Of a DNA stretch of 39,581 nucleotides, positions 25,862-34,503 are shown one piece after another. Position numbers and translations under genes: made by a program. This stretch comes from Marinobacter antarcticus (GTDB lineage Bacteria > Pseudomonadota > Gammaproteobacteria > Pseudomonadales > Oleiphilaceae): the NCBI RefSeq assembly GCF_011049865.1, contig NZ_DRGY01000131.1:1-39581 (forward strand). The letters are read 5' to 3'. Positions within the stretch are counted from its first letter, which is position 1, and each line of letters begins with the position of its first letter. Under the pieces are notes generated by a model. The model was given only the letters and a program-made list of their open reading frames with translations. It ran no database searches and was not told the origin of the DNA.

Positions 25862-27091
25862 TCAAATAGGGTCGCGCATGGTGGGGCAGCTCATGCAGCG
25901 TCCGCCGCCTCGGCCGCGGCCCAGTTCAGCGCCGGGAATGGCCAGTACTTCAATGCCCGCCGCTTCAAGTGCTGCGTTGGTGTCATCGTTGCGGTCATAG
26001 CCGACAACCACACCAGGGCTCAGTGCCAACACGTTGTTGCCATCGTTCCACTGCTCGCGCTCGCGTTCGGCCGGGTTATCACCGCCGGTCGGGACAACCT
26101 CAAGTGAGCTATAGCCAAGAACGTCAGCTACCACATCAAACAAGGGCCGCGGATCCTGGCGGAAAGACAGGTGCTTTCTGCCTTCACCGGGGTGCAAGTC
26201 ATAGCAGACCACTTCGTCCGCAACCTCTTTGAACGCGGTGACCACGTTGCCGCCGCAGAAGGTGAAAATGGTGTCCAAATGCATGGCGGTGCGTGATTTC
26301 GGGATCTGGCACGCAATTACCCGCTCTGCAGTGCCTTTCTCAAACAGGGCGTTGGCCAGTTGCCCAACCGCCTGCGGAGATGAACGTTCGCCCATGCCCA
26401 CAAGCACCGTGCCGTTGCCCACAGGCATCACATCACCGCCCTCAAGAGTGGCAAGGCCATGATGTTTGGTGGGGTCGCCCCAGAGCACATCCACTTTTCC
26501 TGCAAATGTCGGGTGGTAGCGATACACACCGGCCATCAACAGTGTTTCGGGCTGGCGTGCAGACCAGTACATGGGGTTAAGGGTAACGCCATCGTAGATC
26601 CAGGCGCTGTTGTCCCGTGTAAAGAGGTAATTGGGCAATGGCGGCAGCACAAACCCATAGTGCCCCAGGTGATTACCAAAAAGCCCGGTCGGATCAAATG
26701 GCAAATCACCCACTTCAAGGCCGCCAATCAAATACTTTGAAAGCTCGGTACCGGGAAGCTCGTCCATCCAAGCGCGCAGATCGGAAATCATCCCCACGCC
26801 AATATCATTCCATGTAATCCGGTGATCCAGGATCCATTTACGGGCTTCCGGAATGTCCAGGGTCTCGGCCAGCAACTCGTTGACATCGAGTACCTCGACA
26901 CCCCGCTCACGCATCACGCTCACAAACACATCGTGATCTTTTTGTGCCTGTTTGACCCAGAACACGTCATCAAACAGCAGGGCATCACAGTTGGACGGGG
27001 TTAGCCGACGGTGTGCCAGCCCCGGGCGGCAGACAATAACCTGCCGCAGGGTTCCGGTTTCGGAATGCACTCCAAGTTTATGCTCAGACAT
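25862..27091 (-). CDS. arcA: Arginine deiminase
   Basis: This 409-residue enzyme hydrolyses arginine to citrulline and ammonia in the cytoplasm. Recognised parts are the N-terminal [50 protein letters not shown] and the C-terminal [14 protein letters not shown], in which Cys399 is the expected nucleophile. Besides ATP production by the later steps, the ammonia released raises pH. ATG 27091 is preceded by GGAGG. It lies 14 bases after arcD and 18 before arcB, clearly one transcript. Confidence 0.96.
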   Translation of the reverse strand: MSEHKLGVHSETGTLRQVIVCRPGLAHRRLTPSNCDALLFDDVFWVKQAQKDHDVFVSVMRERGVEVLDVNELLAETLDIPEARKWILDHRITWNDIGVGMISDLRAWMDELPGTELSKYLIGGLEVGDLPFDPTGLFGNHLGHYGFVLPPLPNYLFTRDNSAWIYDGVTLNPMYWSARQPETLLMAGVYRYHPTFAGKVDVLWGDPTKHHGLATLEGGDVMPVGNGTVLVGMGERSSPQAVGQLANALFEKGTAERVIACQIPKSRTAMHLDTIFTFCGGNVVTAFKEVADEVVCYDLHPGEGRKHLSFRQDPRPLFDVVADVLGYSSLEVVPTGGDNPAEREREQWNDGNNVLALSPGVVVGYDRNDDTNAALEAAGIEVLAIPGAELGRGRGGGRCMSCPTMRDPI

Positions 27092-27105
27092 GGTTCAGTC
27101 CTCCA

Positions 27106-28554
27106 TTAAATCAGTGCGGCTGCACTGATAACAATTGAAATGAAAATGGTAAGAATCAATAGCAAAGGCCAGATGAACGCGATCCAGCGATCGTAAGACA
27201 CACGGCCAATCGCCAGCCCACCGACCACTACTGCAAAGGTTGGGTTGATCAGATTTACCAGGCCGTTGGCAGACTGGTACGCAGTTACGACAAGATCACG
27301 GCCCACGTTGGCGAAGTCTGCAAGCGGTGCCAAAATCGGCATGGACAGAACCGCCAAGCCCGATGAAGAGGGCACAAAGAAACTCATTCCCACTTCTATC
27401 CAGAACATCAAGTTGATAAACGCTAGTTCGGGCAGTCCACCGAGAGAGTTTTCAGCGCTGTGCAAAATGGTGTCGGCAATCATGCCCTGATCCATAATCA
27501 CCACAATGCCTCGGGCAAGTCCCACCACCAGAGCAACGCCCAGCAGGTCACGCGCACCATCAACAAAGCTGCTGGTAAGTCCTTTCTCGCCAAGGCGAGC
27601 AATGATGCCGATCACAATGGCCGAGCCAAAAAACAGCCCACCCATGCGTGCCATCCACCAGCCCTGTGACGATACGCCCCAAATCATGACAACAAAGGTT
27701 ACGGCGAAGATCAGAAGCGCCACAATCTGTGTTCTGGTGAGAGTAGACGTCTGGATTTCATCGGCATGCTTGCCCAGAAAGAGCTTGCGGTGCGCGTCCC
27801 ACTGTTTGGCGACTACGGAACGGGATGGATCCGCTTTTACCCGAACGGCGTACCGCATAACGTAAGCTGAGCAAATTAGCAGGCCGCCGATAAGCAGAAT
27901 AAAACGCACGACAATACCGTCAGTAAACGGTATGTGAGCTGCGTTGGCTGCGATAACCGTGGCAAACGGGTTGATGGTAGAGCCCAGCACACCGATACCG
28001 GCACCGACCAGAATGATGGCCACCCCGGTTACGGCGTCGTACCCCGCGGCCATCATTACGGGTATCAGAATGGCATAGAAAGCCAAGGTCTCCTCGGCCA
28101 TGCCATAGGTTGTACCGCCGATGGCGAAAAGCGTCATCAGTATCGGGATCATCCAAATCTCATGGCCTTTAAGGTGCCGCATGGCACTGCGTATGCCGGT
28201 ATCAATGGCCCCCGTAGCGTTCATTACGCCGAGGAAGCCGCCCAGGAAAAGTACGAACAAGGCAACATCAATGGCGTTGGCCACATAACTGTCCGGATCA
28301 TAGAACCCGGCCGTGGGGGCGAGCATGATCTCCATAAAACCCTGAGGGTTGGGGTCGACCGTCTGGTAGGTGCCGGGCACGGCCACTTCACGCCCGACTT
28401 CCGCATTCATTGCGCGGTCGTATTGCCCGGCAGGTATAATCCAGGTCAGGGCAGCAACCAAGATAATTAGCAGGAACAGTATGGTATAGGCGGTAGGGAA
28501 GCGAGTAGCCAGACCTTCCTCAGGATTTTGGGTAGGCGTATTTTCCTTAGTCAA
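27106..28554 (-). CDS. arcD: YfcC-type arginine/ornithine transporter of the arc cluster
   Basis: A 482-residue protein with 11-13 membrane segments in the YfcC (basic amino acid antiporter/C4-dicarboxylate-like) family. Marks include WIIPAGQYDRAMN, GGTTYGMAEETLAFYAILIP, GSTINPFATVIAANAA and FFVPSSSGLAVLSMPILAPL. Placement first in an arcDABC cluster makes exchange of arginine for ornithine likely. The start is taken as TTG 28554 because AAGGAG lies seven bases before it; in-frame ATG 28599 and a start at 28617 would add a polar, Cys- and Arg-rich tail. The upstream 230 bases are AT-rich with no clear Anr box. Confidence 0.85.
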   Translation of the reverse strand: MTKENTPTQNPEEGLATRFPTAYTILFLLIILVAALTWIIPAGQYDRAMNAEVGREVAVPGTYQTVDPNPQGFMEIMLAPTAGFYDPDSYVANAIDVALFVLFLGGFLGVMNATGAIDTGIRSAMRHLKGHEIWMIPILMTLFAIGGTTYGMAEETLAFYAILIPVMMAAGYDAVTGVAIILVGAGIGVLGSTINPFATVIAANAAHIPFTDGIVVRFILLIGGLLICSAYVMRYAVRVKADPSRSVVAKQWDAHRKLFLGKHADEIQTSTLTRTQIVALLIFAVTFVVMIWGVSSQGWWMARMGGLFFGSAIVIGIIARLGEKGLTSSFVDGARDLLGVALVVGLARGIVVIMDQGMIADTILHSAENSLGGLPELAFINLMFWIEVGMSFFVPSSSGLAVLSMPILAPLADFANVGRDLVVTAYQSANGLVNLINPTFAVVVGGLAIGRVSYDRWIAFIWPLLLILTIFISIVISAAALI

Positions 28555-28787
28555 AGTGCATCTCCTTCTTTTGAAGCACAAGTAATCGTTTTTACTCATT
28601 GCTGGCTGTATAGACATAGACGCAAAAATAAAAAAACCGTTACAGTTTTGGCATCTCGAGCATTCTTAGCGAGGTTTTAGATGTGTAACGAAAGATTCAA
28701 ATTACCGTCTCTACTCATAACCAATTTGGGAAGGTAATTCTTTTAACGCTTAACAATTTTTTAAGATCTCAACGACGAGTAATAACG

Positions 28788-30068
28788 ATGTGGACAAGAA
28801 TGCTCTCGATTTTTTTGAAGCGCCTGATCAAGCAGGGATCCTTGGTAGTTGTCTACCCTGACGGACAGACAATACATTACGGTCACGAATCGTCGCCCGC
28901 TGTCACCATGCATTTTCACGCACGCTCCCTGCCACGCAAACTCTTGATAAACCCGGATCTCGCATTGGGCGAGGCCTATATGGACGGCACACTCACGGTC
29001 GATCAGGATGATATCTACGGCTTGATCGAGTTGCTGGTTGTTAATCTGACGCTCCAGCCCAACGTATGGCATTATCGCTGGCCAGCACACCTCCGGCGAC
29101 TTTACCGCAGGCTCTCGCAGTTCAACCCTGCCGGACGAGCTCAGCGCAACGTGGCCCATCATTACGATCTGTCCGGTGCGTTATACGACCTGTTCCTGGA
29201 CGCCGACCGTCAATACTCCTGCGCCTATTTTCGAGAAGCAGGTGACACTCTTGAGGCAGCGCAAAGGAACAAGAAAACGCTGATCGCCACCAAACTTCTG
29301 TTGGCGCCAGAACACCGGGTTCTCGATATTGGCTGCGGCTGGGGCGGGCTTGGGCTTCATCTCGCCCGCGACCATGGCGCGCGCGTCACGGGGGTGACCC
29401 TCTCGCATGAGCAACACAAAATCGCCGAAGAACGTTCTCAAACCGAAGGTCTTGACGACCGTGCTCAATTCCTTCTGCAAGACTACCGCGACATCGACGG
29501 CGCTTTTGACCGGATCGTATCAGTGGGCATGTTTGAGCATGTCGGGGTACCACATTACAAGGAGTTCTTCGCGACCCTCCGAGACCGTCTCACAGATGAT
29601 GGCGTCGCCCTGCTGCACACGATCGGCCGAGCCGACGGGCCGGGAGCAACCAATCCCTGGATCGCCAATTATATTTTTCCCGGCGGCTACAGCCCGGCCC
29701 TGTCGGAGGTCCTTGCCATCGCCGAACAGTCCGGCCTCTATGTCACCGATGTCGAGGTTTGGCGGCTGCATTATGCAGAGACGTTGAAGAAGTGGCGCAA
29801 TCGGTTCGAGGCGAATCTGGACCGGGTACGGTCAATCTATGATGAACAATTCTGTCGCATGTGGCGGTTCTACCTTGTTGCCAGCGAAGTGGCATTCCGG
29901 CACAACGGCCATGTCGTTTTTCAAATCCAGCTTGCCAAAAAACAGGATGCGGTGCCGCTCACTCGAGATTATCTGACGATCCGCGAGAGGCTGGACGAAC
30001 CGGCTACTAACGCCGGAGAGACCATCTCTGATGGCTCGATACGGGCCACCAAGCGATGGTTTTCATGA
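28788..30068 (+). CDS. cfa: Cyclopropane-fatty-acyl-phospholipid synthase
   Basis: This 426-residue protein methylates unsaturated acyl chains of membrane phospholipids with S-adenosylmethionine, a common response to stress and stationary phase. It contains the N-terminal lipid-binding part (INPDLALGEAYMDGTLTVDQ), HHYDLSGALYDLFLD (about 124-138), the SAM site VLDIGCGWGGLGLHLA (178-193), SVGMFEHVG, YIFPGGYSP and the C-terminal FRHNGHVVFQIQLAK. Full length. It is divergent from arcD with an AT-rich region between, so promoters may be shared or back to back. The start ATG has a weak ribosome site; 28800 is an alternative. Confidence 0.94.
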   Translation: MWTRMLSIFLKRLIKQGSLVVVYPDGQTIHYGHESSPAVTMHFHARSLPRKLLINPDLALGEAYMDGTLTVDQDDIYGLIELLVVNLTLQPNVWHYRWPAHLRRLYRRLSQFNPAGRAQRNVAHHYDLSGALYDLFLDADRQYSCAYFREAGDTLEAAQRNKKTLIATKLLLAPEHRVLDIGCGWGGLGLHLARDHGARVTGVTLSHEQHKIAEERSQTEGLDDRAQFLLQDYRDIDGAFDRIVSVGMFEHVGVPHYKEFFATLRDRLTDDGVALLHTIGRADGPGATNPWIANYIFPGGYSPALSEVLAIAEQSGLYVTDVEVWRLHYAETLKKWRNRFEANLDRVRSIYDEQFCRMWRFYLVASEVAFRHNGHVVFQIQLAKKQDAVPLTRDYLTIRERLDEPATNAGETISDGSIRATKRWFS

Positions 30069-30145
30069 GGCTGGAAATGCCCGGCCAGCCAGTGGCGGTC
30101 ATCAAACTTTAACGAAACGCCCCGCTAGTCGTCCTTAAAGTCAAC

Positions 30146-30161
30146 GGGGCCCTATGGCCCC
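30146..30161. terminator. Possible terminator hairpin after cfa
   Basis: GGGGCC (30146-30151) pairs with GGCCCC (30156-30161) around CTAT. It lies about 80 bases after the cfa stop and before the oppositely oriented sigma factor gene. No strong T-run follows, so termination is plausible but not certain. Confidence 0.35.
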
Positions 30162-30213
30162 AATTATCTGGACATTTGGCTCAATTGCACCGTAACCACC
30201 ATCAAACGACAGA

Positions 30214-30246
30214 CACTGACAAGGCCGAACAACGGGCTTGTCAGTG
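30214..30246 (-). terminator. Strong hairpin at the stop of the first sigma factor gene
   Basis: CACTGACAAG (30214-30223) pairs perfectly with CTTGTCAGTG (30237-30246), and an inner CCG/CGG adds three more pairs. One arm covers the stop codon at 30241-30243. On the minus strand a moderately T-rich stretch follows. It probably ends transcription of the sigma factor gene or protects its mRNA end. Confidence 0.5.
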
Positions 30247-30849
30247 CTTGCTCGCGGCTGAGGAATTAGGCACCGTTCCGCCAGAGCTCAGCGAGCCGTT
30301 CCACTGTAATTGGATTGGGCAGCTCCGGCATGTATCCTCCAGCCGATTTCGCAGAGCCTCCCGCGCCCGGTGCAAACGCACCCTCAGATTGCTCTCTGAA
30401 ATATTGAGCGCCGCCGCGATAGTTTTACGGGGCTCGTCGATAAGCTCCGCGCGCCACAAAATATCGGTGTATTCTGGCTTCAAGGTCGGCAGGAGTTTGT
30501 AAAGGCAAGTGCAGTCAATGAGATCGAGATCGTCTTCAACGTCGCTATGGAGACTCGCCAATTCGGGATAACAGTACTCTTTCTCAAATTGACGTTTTTT
30601 GCCCTGAGCCCGATAATAATCTATCAGGGTCCTCTCGAGCACGCGGCGCATCCAGGCACGAAACTTTTCGATCTCCCGAACATCGCCAACTCGTATAAGC
30701 ACCTTAACGTAGAAATTGTGTAGTACGTCTGCGGCCTCGTCCTCATCGCCAAGCCGACGTGTAAGAAAACCTCGAAAATCTTGGTAGACATCCACCATGA
30801 CCTCTCGGGCGTTGCTAATCGGCAATTCCTTGCCACCATCGTTCATCAT
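30241..30849 (-). CDS. ECF-type RNA polymerase sigma factor with shortened Cys tail
   Basis: This 202-residue protein has sigma-2 (DEDEAADVLHNFYVKVLIRV, about 35-54; RAWMRRVLERTLIDYYRAQG) and sigma-4 (RKTIAAALNISESNLRVRLH, 141-160) regions of the ECF class. It carries CxC in the linker (Cys113, Cys115) and CRSC (174-177). By eye about four of five residues match the next gene (31090-31692), so the two are a tandem duplication. The C-terminal tail differs: it has lost a second CxC pair and runs into unrelated residues because of a 44-base deletion. No anti-sigma gene is adjacent. Cys-tailed ECFs such as CorE sense metals directly; a copper link is inference. Confidence 0.82.
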   Translation of the reverse strand: MMNDGGKELPISNAREVMVDVYQDFRGFLTRRLGDEDEAADVLHNFYVKVLIRVGDVREIEKFRAWMRRVLERTLIDYYRAQGKKRQFEKEYCYPELASLHSDVEDDLDLIDCTCLYKLLPTLKPEYTDILWRAELIDEPRKTIAAALNISESNLRVRLHRAREALRNRLEDTCRSCPIQLQWNGSLSSGGTVPNSSAASKH

Positions 30850-30991
30850 GCCGGCTCCCTGTGTCGATCCATCCCGGATCTCTCAAACAGGAGGCAAAGA
30901 ATGGAGTCCTTTCACCGTCCATTCAGAAGATCATATACCGAGCCTTTTCCACCGGAGAAAACGGCATCGAACAACAGCTTACAACAACTAC

Positions 30992-31009
30992 CTGAGCCGA
31001 AACTGAATA
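30992..31009 (-). promoter_or_regulatory. Weak phased direct repeat upstream of first sigma factor
   Basis: The plus strand shows CTGAG and CTGAA exactly 11 bases apart (30992 and 31003), a degenerate form of the four stronger boxes, about 140 bases before the sigma factor start. TAAGCT follows 10 bases after in gene sense. Given the duplication, it may be a decayed copy of the site before the second sigma gene. Confidence 0.3.
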
Positions 31010-31089
31010 TTTCTGCCTTGTTTTACAACTCTTGACGTATATCGGGTTTTTCATCTGATGGCCGGATTTTCGACGAGCGCATGGCAAAT

Positions 31090-31692
31090 TCATAAAGCCG
31101 CTCCTCCGTAATTGGATTTATCAGCGCCGGAGTCGCAGGCACAATCCAGATAGCCGTGGATTGAGCAGCTCTGGCACGTCTCCTCCAACCGCTTTCGCAG
31201 GGCCTCCCGCGCCCGGTGCAACCGCACCCTCAAATTGCTCTCGGAGATATGGAATCTGGCCGCGATGCTTTTGCGGGATTCGCCAGCCAGCTCCGCATGC
31301 CACAAAATATCGGCGTACTCTGGTTTCAGAGTCGGCAAGAGTTTGTATAGACACATGCAAACAATGAAATCGAGATCGTCTTTAGCGTCGCTATCGAGAC
31401 TCGCCAATTCAAGGTAATGGTGTTCTTTCTCGAATTGGCGTTTTTTGCCCTGGGCTCGGTAATAGTCAATCAAGCTCGTCTCAAGTACACGGCGCATCCA
31501 GGCACGAAGCTTTTCGCGCTCACGAACATCGCCAATTCGTGTGAGCACCTTAACGTAGAAGTCGTGCAGAACGTCGGCGGCCTCATCCTCACAACCAAGC
31601 CGACGTGTAAGAAAATGCAAAAAATCCTGGTGAACATCCACGATGACTTCATGAACCTCGTTGCTCGGCAATGCCCTGTTATAATCGTCCAT
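31090..31692 (-). CDS. ECF-type RNA polymerase sigma factor with CxC linker and CxxC/CxC tail
   Basis: This 200-residue protein has ECF sigma-2 (CEDEAADVLHDFYVKVLTRI, about 34-53) and sigma-4 (RKSIAARFHISESNLRVRLH, 140-159) regions. Six cysteines sit in pairs typical of metal sites: Cys112/Cys114 in the linker, Cys173/Cys176 (ETCQSC) and Cys184/Cys186 (LDCACD) in the tail. This layout resembles the Cys-rich-domain sigma factors of the CorE (ECF44-like) type, which respond directly to copper or cadmium without an anti-sigma factor. AGGAG lies nine bases before the ATG. It is about four-fifths identical to the preceding paralogue and has phased box 3 upstream, suggesting regulated expression. 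Confidence 0.85.
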   Translation of the reverse strand: MDDYNRALPSNEVHEVIVDVHQDFLHFLTRRLGCEDEAADVLHDFYVKVLTRIGDVREREKLRAWMRRVLETSLIDYYRAQGKKRQFEKEHHYLELASLDSDAKDDLDFIVCMCLYKLLPTLKPEYADILWHAELAGESRKSIAARFHISESNLRVRLHRAREALRKRLEETCQSCSIHGYLDCACDSGADKSNYGGAAL

Positions 31693-31773
31693 CGTGTCAA
31701 CTCCTAGTATCGATCCAGCCTCAATAGAGGCATAAATAAAAATAGCAAACTACCTGCATTTCACTATAGCAAC

Positions 31774-31791
31774 CTGAATCACAACTGAAAA
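31774..31791 (-). promoter_or_regulatory. Phased direct repeat box 3 (upstream of second sigma factor)
   Basis: In gene sense it reads TTTTCAG-TTGTG-ATTCAG, elements 11 bases apart, with TGAAAT 10 bases after the box (31763-31758); a TATAGT lies five bases after it. The gene start is 82 bases downstream of the box. The divergent cardiolipin synthase gene begins about 95 bases on the other side. Confidence 0.55.
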
Positions 31792-31884
31792 TGGTCGACT
31801 TGTAGCTGTTTTTTTGACTACAGCAAGGTTTTTTTCAGTCAATCACCGGGTTTTCGAAGAGCACACAATCGTAACCTTAAGGCC

Positions 31885-33021
31885 ATGAATATGAAGAGGC
31901 ACTTAGAACCTATACAGCGGGGTTCGCTTTTGGCGACGAAAGTCGGAGAACAGTCTTCGACTGAGTTCAAACTTTTTACTGAAGGAGACGAGCTTTACGC
32001 AGCGATGGCCCACTCGATTCGAGTTGCAACCCACCGCATCTTTTTAGCCTCGTATATTCTGGCAGCAGACGAAGTCGGAACCGTTTTACTCAACGAGCTG
32101 ATGCGCCAGTCCCGGCGTGGCCTTGATGTGCGCGTCCACGTTGACGCCCTGGGCTCGAGAGGCAGCCTTCCTCTACGTCATCGGCGCCTGCTCAGGGCGG
32201 CTGGGGTACGCCTGCAACGTTTCCACCGCTGGAGCTGGCGACAGCCGATGCGCTACAACCGTCGTGACCATCGTAAATTACTGGTGGTCGATGGCCAGAC
32301 GGCGTATCTCGGCGGTTTCAACATTCACCGTGAAGGCTCTCGGCGGTTCTACGGCCCAATGCGATGGCGCGATGCGCACGCTTGTTTTAGCGGGATACTG
32401 GCCGCAGAGGCCGAGGCTCTGTTCGATGCGTTCTGGTGCGGTCATACAGACTGGGCCCCATTCGCTCAGAATAAGGGTGATAGCCGGATTATTCCTAATA
32501 CCTCGCGCAAGTGCCGTATCCAGTTACGGTGTGCCATTAAGGATCAGCTGATTACGGCGGCAAAGAGTATTTGGCTTGTTACGCCCTATTTTGTTCCCGA
32601 TCGGGGCTTGCTCAATCAGCTTATATTCGCCGCACGACGGGGAGTCGATGTTTGTATTCTGACAACCGAAAAAACGGACTCAGCGCCCGCACAATGGGCA
32701 GCCCGTGCTTTTTACGGTGAGCTTATCGAAAATGGTGTTCGCATATTCGAATACACACCACGTTTTTTGCATTCAAAAGTTCTACTTATTGACGATGGCT
32801 GGGGAAGTATCGGTACTGCCAACTTCGATTACAGAAGCCTGTTTATCAACTATGAACTAACGCTGATTTCAAGGAACAGCGTCTTAATCAGCCAGTTAAG
32901 AAAAACCTTTTTGGATGATCTTCAGGATTCAGCTGAAATCACCGAGATCGCCTGGAAACGCCGTGGATTCCTCCATAATATTTACGATGTGTTTGGACGA
33001 ATTCTGCGAAAATGGCTTTAG
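31885..33021 (+). CDS. Cardiolipin synthase-type phospholipase D enzyme
   Basis: This 378-residue protein has two HKD motifs of the PLD family: H129-R-K131-x4-D136 followed by GQTAYLGGFN, and H296-S-K298-x4-D303 followed by GWGSIGTANFD. It lacks N-terminal membrane helices, so it resembles ClsB or ClsC rather than ClsA, joining phosphatidyl groups to make cardiolipin at the inner membrane. AAGG lies before the ATG at 31885. Together with cfa and lgt it forms a membrane-lipid group. It is divergent from the sigma factors, and box 3 lies in the shared region. Confidence 0.87.
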   Translation: MNMKRHLEPIQRGSLLATKVGEQSSTEFKLFTEGDELYAAMAHSIRVATHRIFLASYILAADEVGTVLLNELMRQSRRGLDVRVHVDALGSRGSLPLRHRRLLRAAGVRLQRFHRWSWRQPMRYNRRDHRKLLVVDGQTAYLGGFNIHREGSRRFYGPMRWRDAHACFSGILAAEAEALFDAFWCGHTDWAPFAQNKGDSRIIPNTSRKCRIQLRCAIKDQLITAAKSIWLVTPYFVPDRGLLNQLIFAARRGVDVCILTTEKTDSAPAQWAARAFYGELIENGVRIFEYTPRFLHSKVLLIDDGWGSIGTANFDYRSLFINYELTLISRNSVLISQLRKTFLDDLQDSAEITEIAWKRRGFLHNIYDVFGRILRKWL

Positions 33022-33063
33022 CAAGGATGCCGTGCTGTATTGTCATCGCTGCGGCAATCTTTA

Positions 33064-33864
33064 TCAGGCTTTCGCCGCCTTTGTTATATTAATCGGCTGG
33101 TATCTCGACCAAACAATCAAGATAAGTCCACCAATGATCATAGGTAGCGTTAACAACTGTCCCATGGTCATCCAGCCAAAGGCGATGAACCCCAGCTGCG
33201 AGTCGGGAAGGCGAACAAACTCGACAGAAAAACGAAAAAGCCCGTAGAGCAACAAGAACAAGCCGGACGTTGTTCCATTTCGGCGAGGATTGATCGAGAA
33301 CCACCACAGCACAGCGAACAACACAACACCTTCCAGTGCAAACTCATACAGTGACGACGGGTGGCGTGGCGCCGGCCCCATATTAGGGAACACCATGGCC
33401 CAGGGTACATCACTGGCTCGCCCCGGAAGTTCGTAGTTGATAAAGTTGCCGATGCGCCCTGCCCCCAGGCCAATAGGCACCAGTGGTGCGATAAAGTCTG
33501 TTAGTTGAAAAAAATGTAAGTTTTGCTTGCGGGCGAAAACCAAAGCCGCGACCAATACCCCGACAAAGCCGCCATGAAAACTCATGCCGCCTTCCCATAT
33601 TTTGAATAACCAAAGCGGATTGTCGGCCAGCTTGTCTAAGCCGTAGAACAGCGCATACCCCAGCCGACCGCCCAGTATGACGCCCATCACACAGTAGAAA
33701 ATCAGCGTTTCGACTGCATCGGTGCTCAACCCCAATCGAAGAGCCCGGCGACGTGCCAGCCACCAAGCAGCTAGAAAGCCAACCAGATACATTAGGCCGT
33801 ACCAGTGGACTTGCAACGGTCCCAATGAAATCGCAATCGGATCGATTTTTGGATAGCTGAGCAT
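33064..33864 (-). CDS. lgt: Prolipoprotein diacylglyceryl transferase
   Basis: This 266-residue inner-membrane enzyme attaches diacylglycerol to the lipobox cysteine of prolipoproteins. It has seven membrane segments and the Lgt marks [56 protein letters not shown] (Arg137 in the signature) and [13 protein letters not shown]. Family length. Chromosomal lgt usually sits next to thyA; here it lies by a cytochrome c lipoprotein and a copper ATPase, so it is likely an additional island copy. Start at 33864; the next upstream gene is 96 bases away. Confidence 0.93.
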   Translation of the reverse strand: MLSYPKIDPIAISLGPLQVHWYGLMYLVGFLAAWWLARRRALRLGLSTDAVETLIFYCVMGVILGGRLGYALFYGLDKLADNPLWLFKIWEGGMSFHGGFVGVLVAALVFARKQNLHFFQLTDFIAPLVPIGLGAGRIGNFINYELPGRASDVPWAMVFPNMGPAPRHPSSLYEFALEGVVLFAVLWWFSINPRRNGTTSGLFLLLYGLFRFSVEFVRLPDSQLGFIAFGWMTMGQLLTLPMIIGGLILIVWSRYQPINITKAAKA

Positions 33865-33960
33865 TGGTTATCAGATTCCTATACGTAAAAATGGATCTTT
33901 GGGCGCCAGAAGCATTCCATTGTATCCGAGTCAAATCGGCGGATCGGTTGCACAGCGAGG

Positions 33961-34380
33961 TTAGAGCCCACTCCGATCAAACCATGCATCATAAATCTGT
34001 TTATTCCATTTGCTCTGGAAGAACGCGATGGCGGCTTTCTGGTCGTCCTTGGAGAGTTCATCTTCAAAGGCTGGCATTTGCCCACCCATGGGAGCACCAC
34101 CTTGACTGATTGTGCCCATCAACATGTCGAATGGATGGTGCCAGGCGTGCCCCGTTCCATTGAGCGGTGGCGGTGGATAAGAGCCATCTTCCAGACGTTT
34201 TCTCCAATTGAAGGAACCCTGAGCCTTGGTGCCATGGCAGCTTGCGCAGTTGTCGTCGAATACCTTTGAACCACGCTCGACTTGCGCCTGGGTATACCAG
34301 CGACCATCCACCGTCCCGTCACTGCAACCGCTGATCAATCCGATCAAAAGAACGCCCAATGAAATCTTTACCCTACGCAT
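33961..34380 (-). CDS. Monohaem cytochrome c lipoprotein
   Basis: This 139-residue protein has a lipoprotein signal (LLIGLISGC, Cys19), a class I cytochrome c domain with haem motif CASCH (45-49) and a probable axial methionine in GGQMPAFEDEL. The start at 34380 makes the signal peptide N-terminal; an in-frame start at 34434 would add 18 polar residues. It is probably anchored to a membrane and carries electrons in the periplasm. Cytochromes of this type often accompany copper-resistance operons. The neighbouring lgt gene makes the enzyme that would lipidate it. Confidence 0.85.
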   Translation of the reverse strand: MRRVKISLGVLLIGLISGCSDGTVDGRWYTQAQVERGSKVFDDNCASCHGTKAQGSFNWRKRLEDGSYPPPPLNGTGHAWHHPFDMLMGTISQGGAPMGGQMPAFEDELSKDDQKAAIAFFQSKWNKQIYDAWFDRSGL

Positions 34381-34476
34381 ACTATTTTTGTACCTCAGTT
34401 TTTTGGGGCACCACAAGCCCAGGCCGGTGGGCATGGGGTGCCGTTGGACGTTTCACCAAGAACAGTTCAAACCTTG

Positions 34477-34503
34477 CTTAATTCAGCTTAATTCAGCTTA
34501 ATT
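34477..34503. repeat. 10-bp tandem repeat across the stop of the second Cu+-ATPase gene
   Basis: ATTCAGCTTA is repeated (34481-34490, 34491-34500) and continues partly on both sides, giving about 2.7 copies. It covers the ATPase stop (34488-34490) and lies about 100 bases upstream of the cytochrome gene. It contains TTCAG elements at 10-base spacing but in the opposite sense to boxes 1-4, so it is not counted as one of them. Confidence 0.6.

Noticed and set aside
28618..28787. Possible Anr site before arcD
   Set aside because: No TTGAT-N4-ATCAA or close variant was found, only AT-rich sequence and a weak AAAAC/GTTTT pairing.
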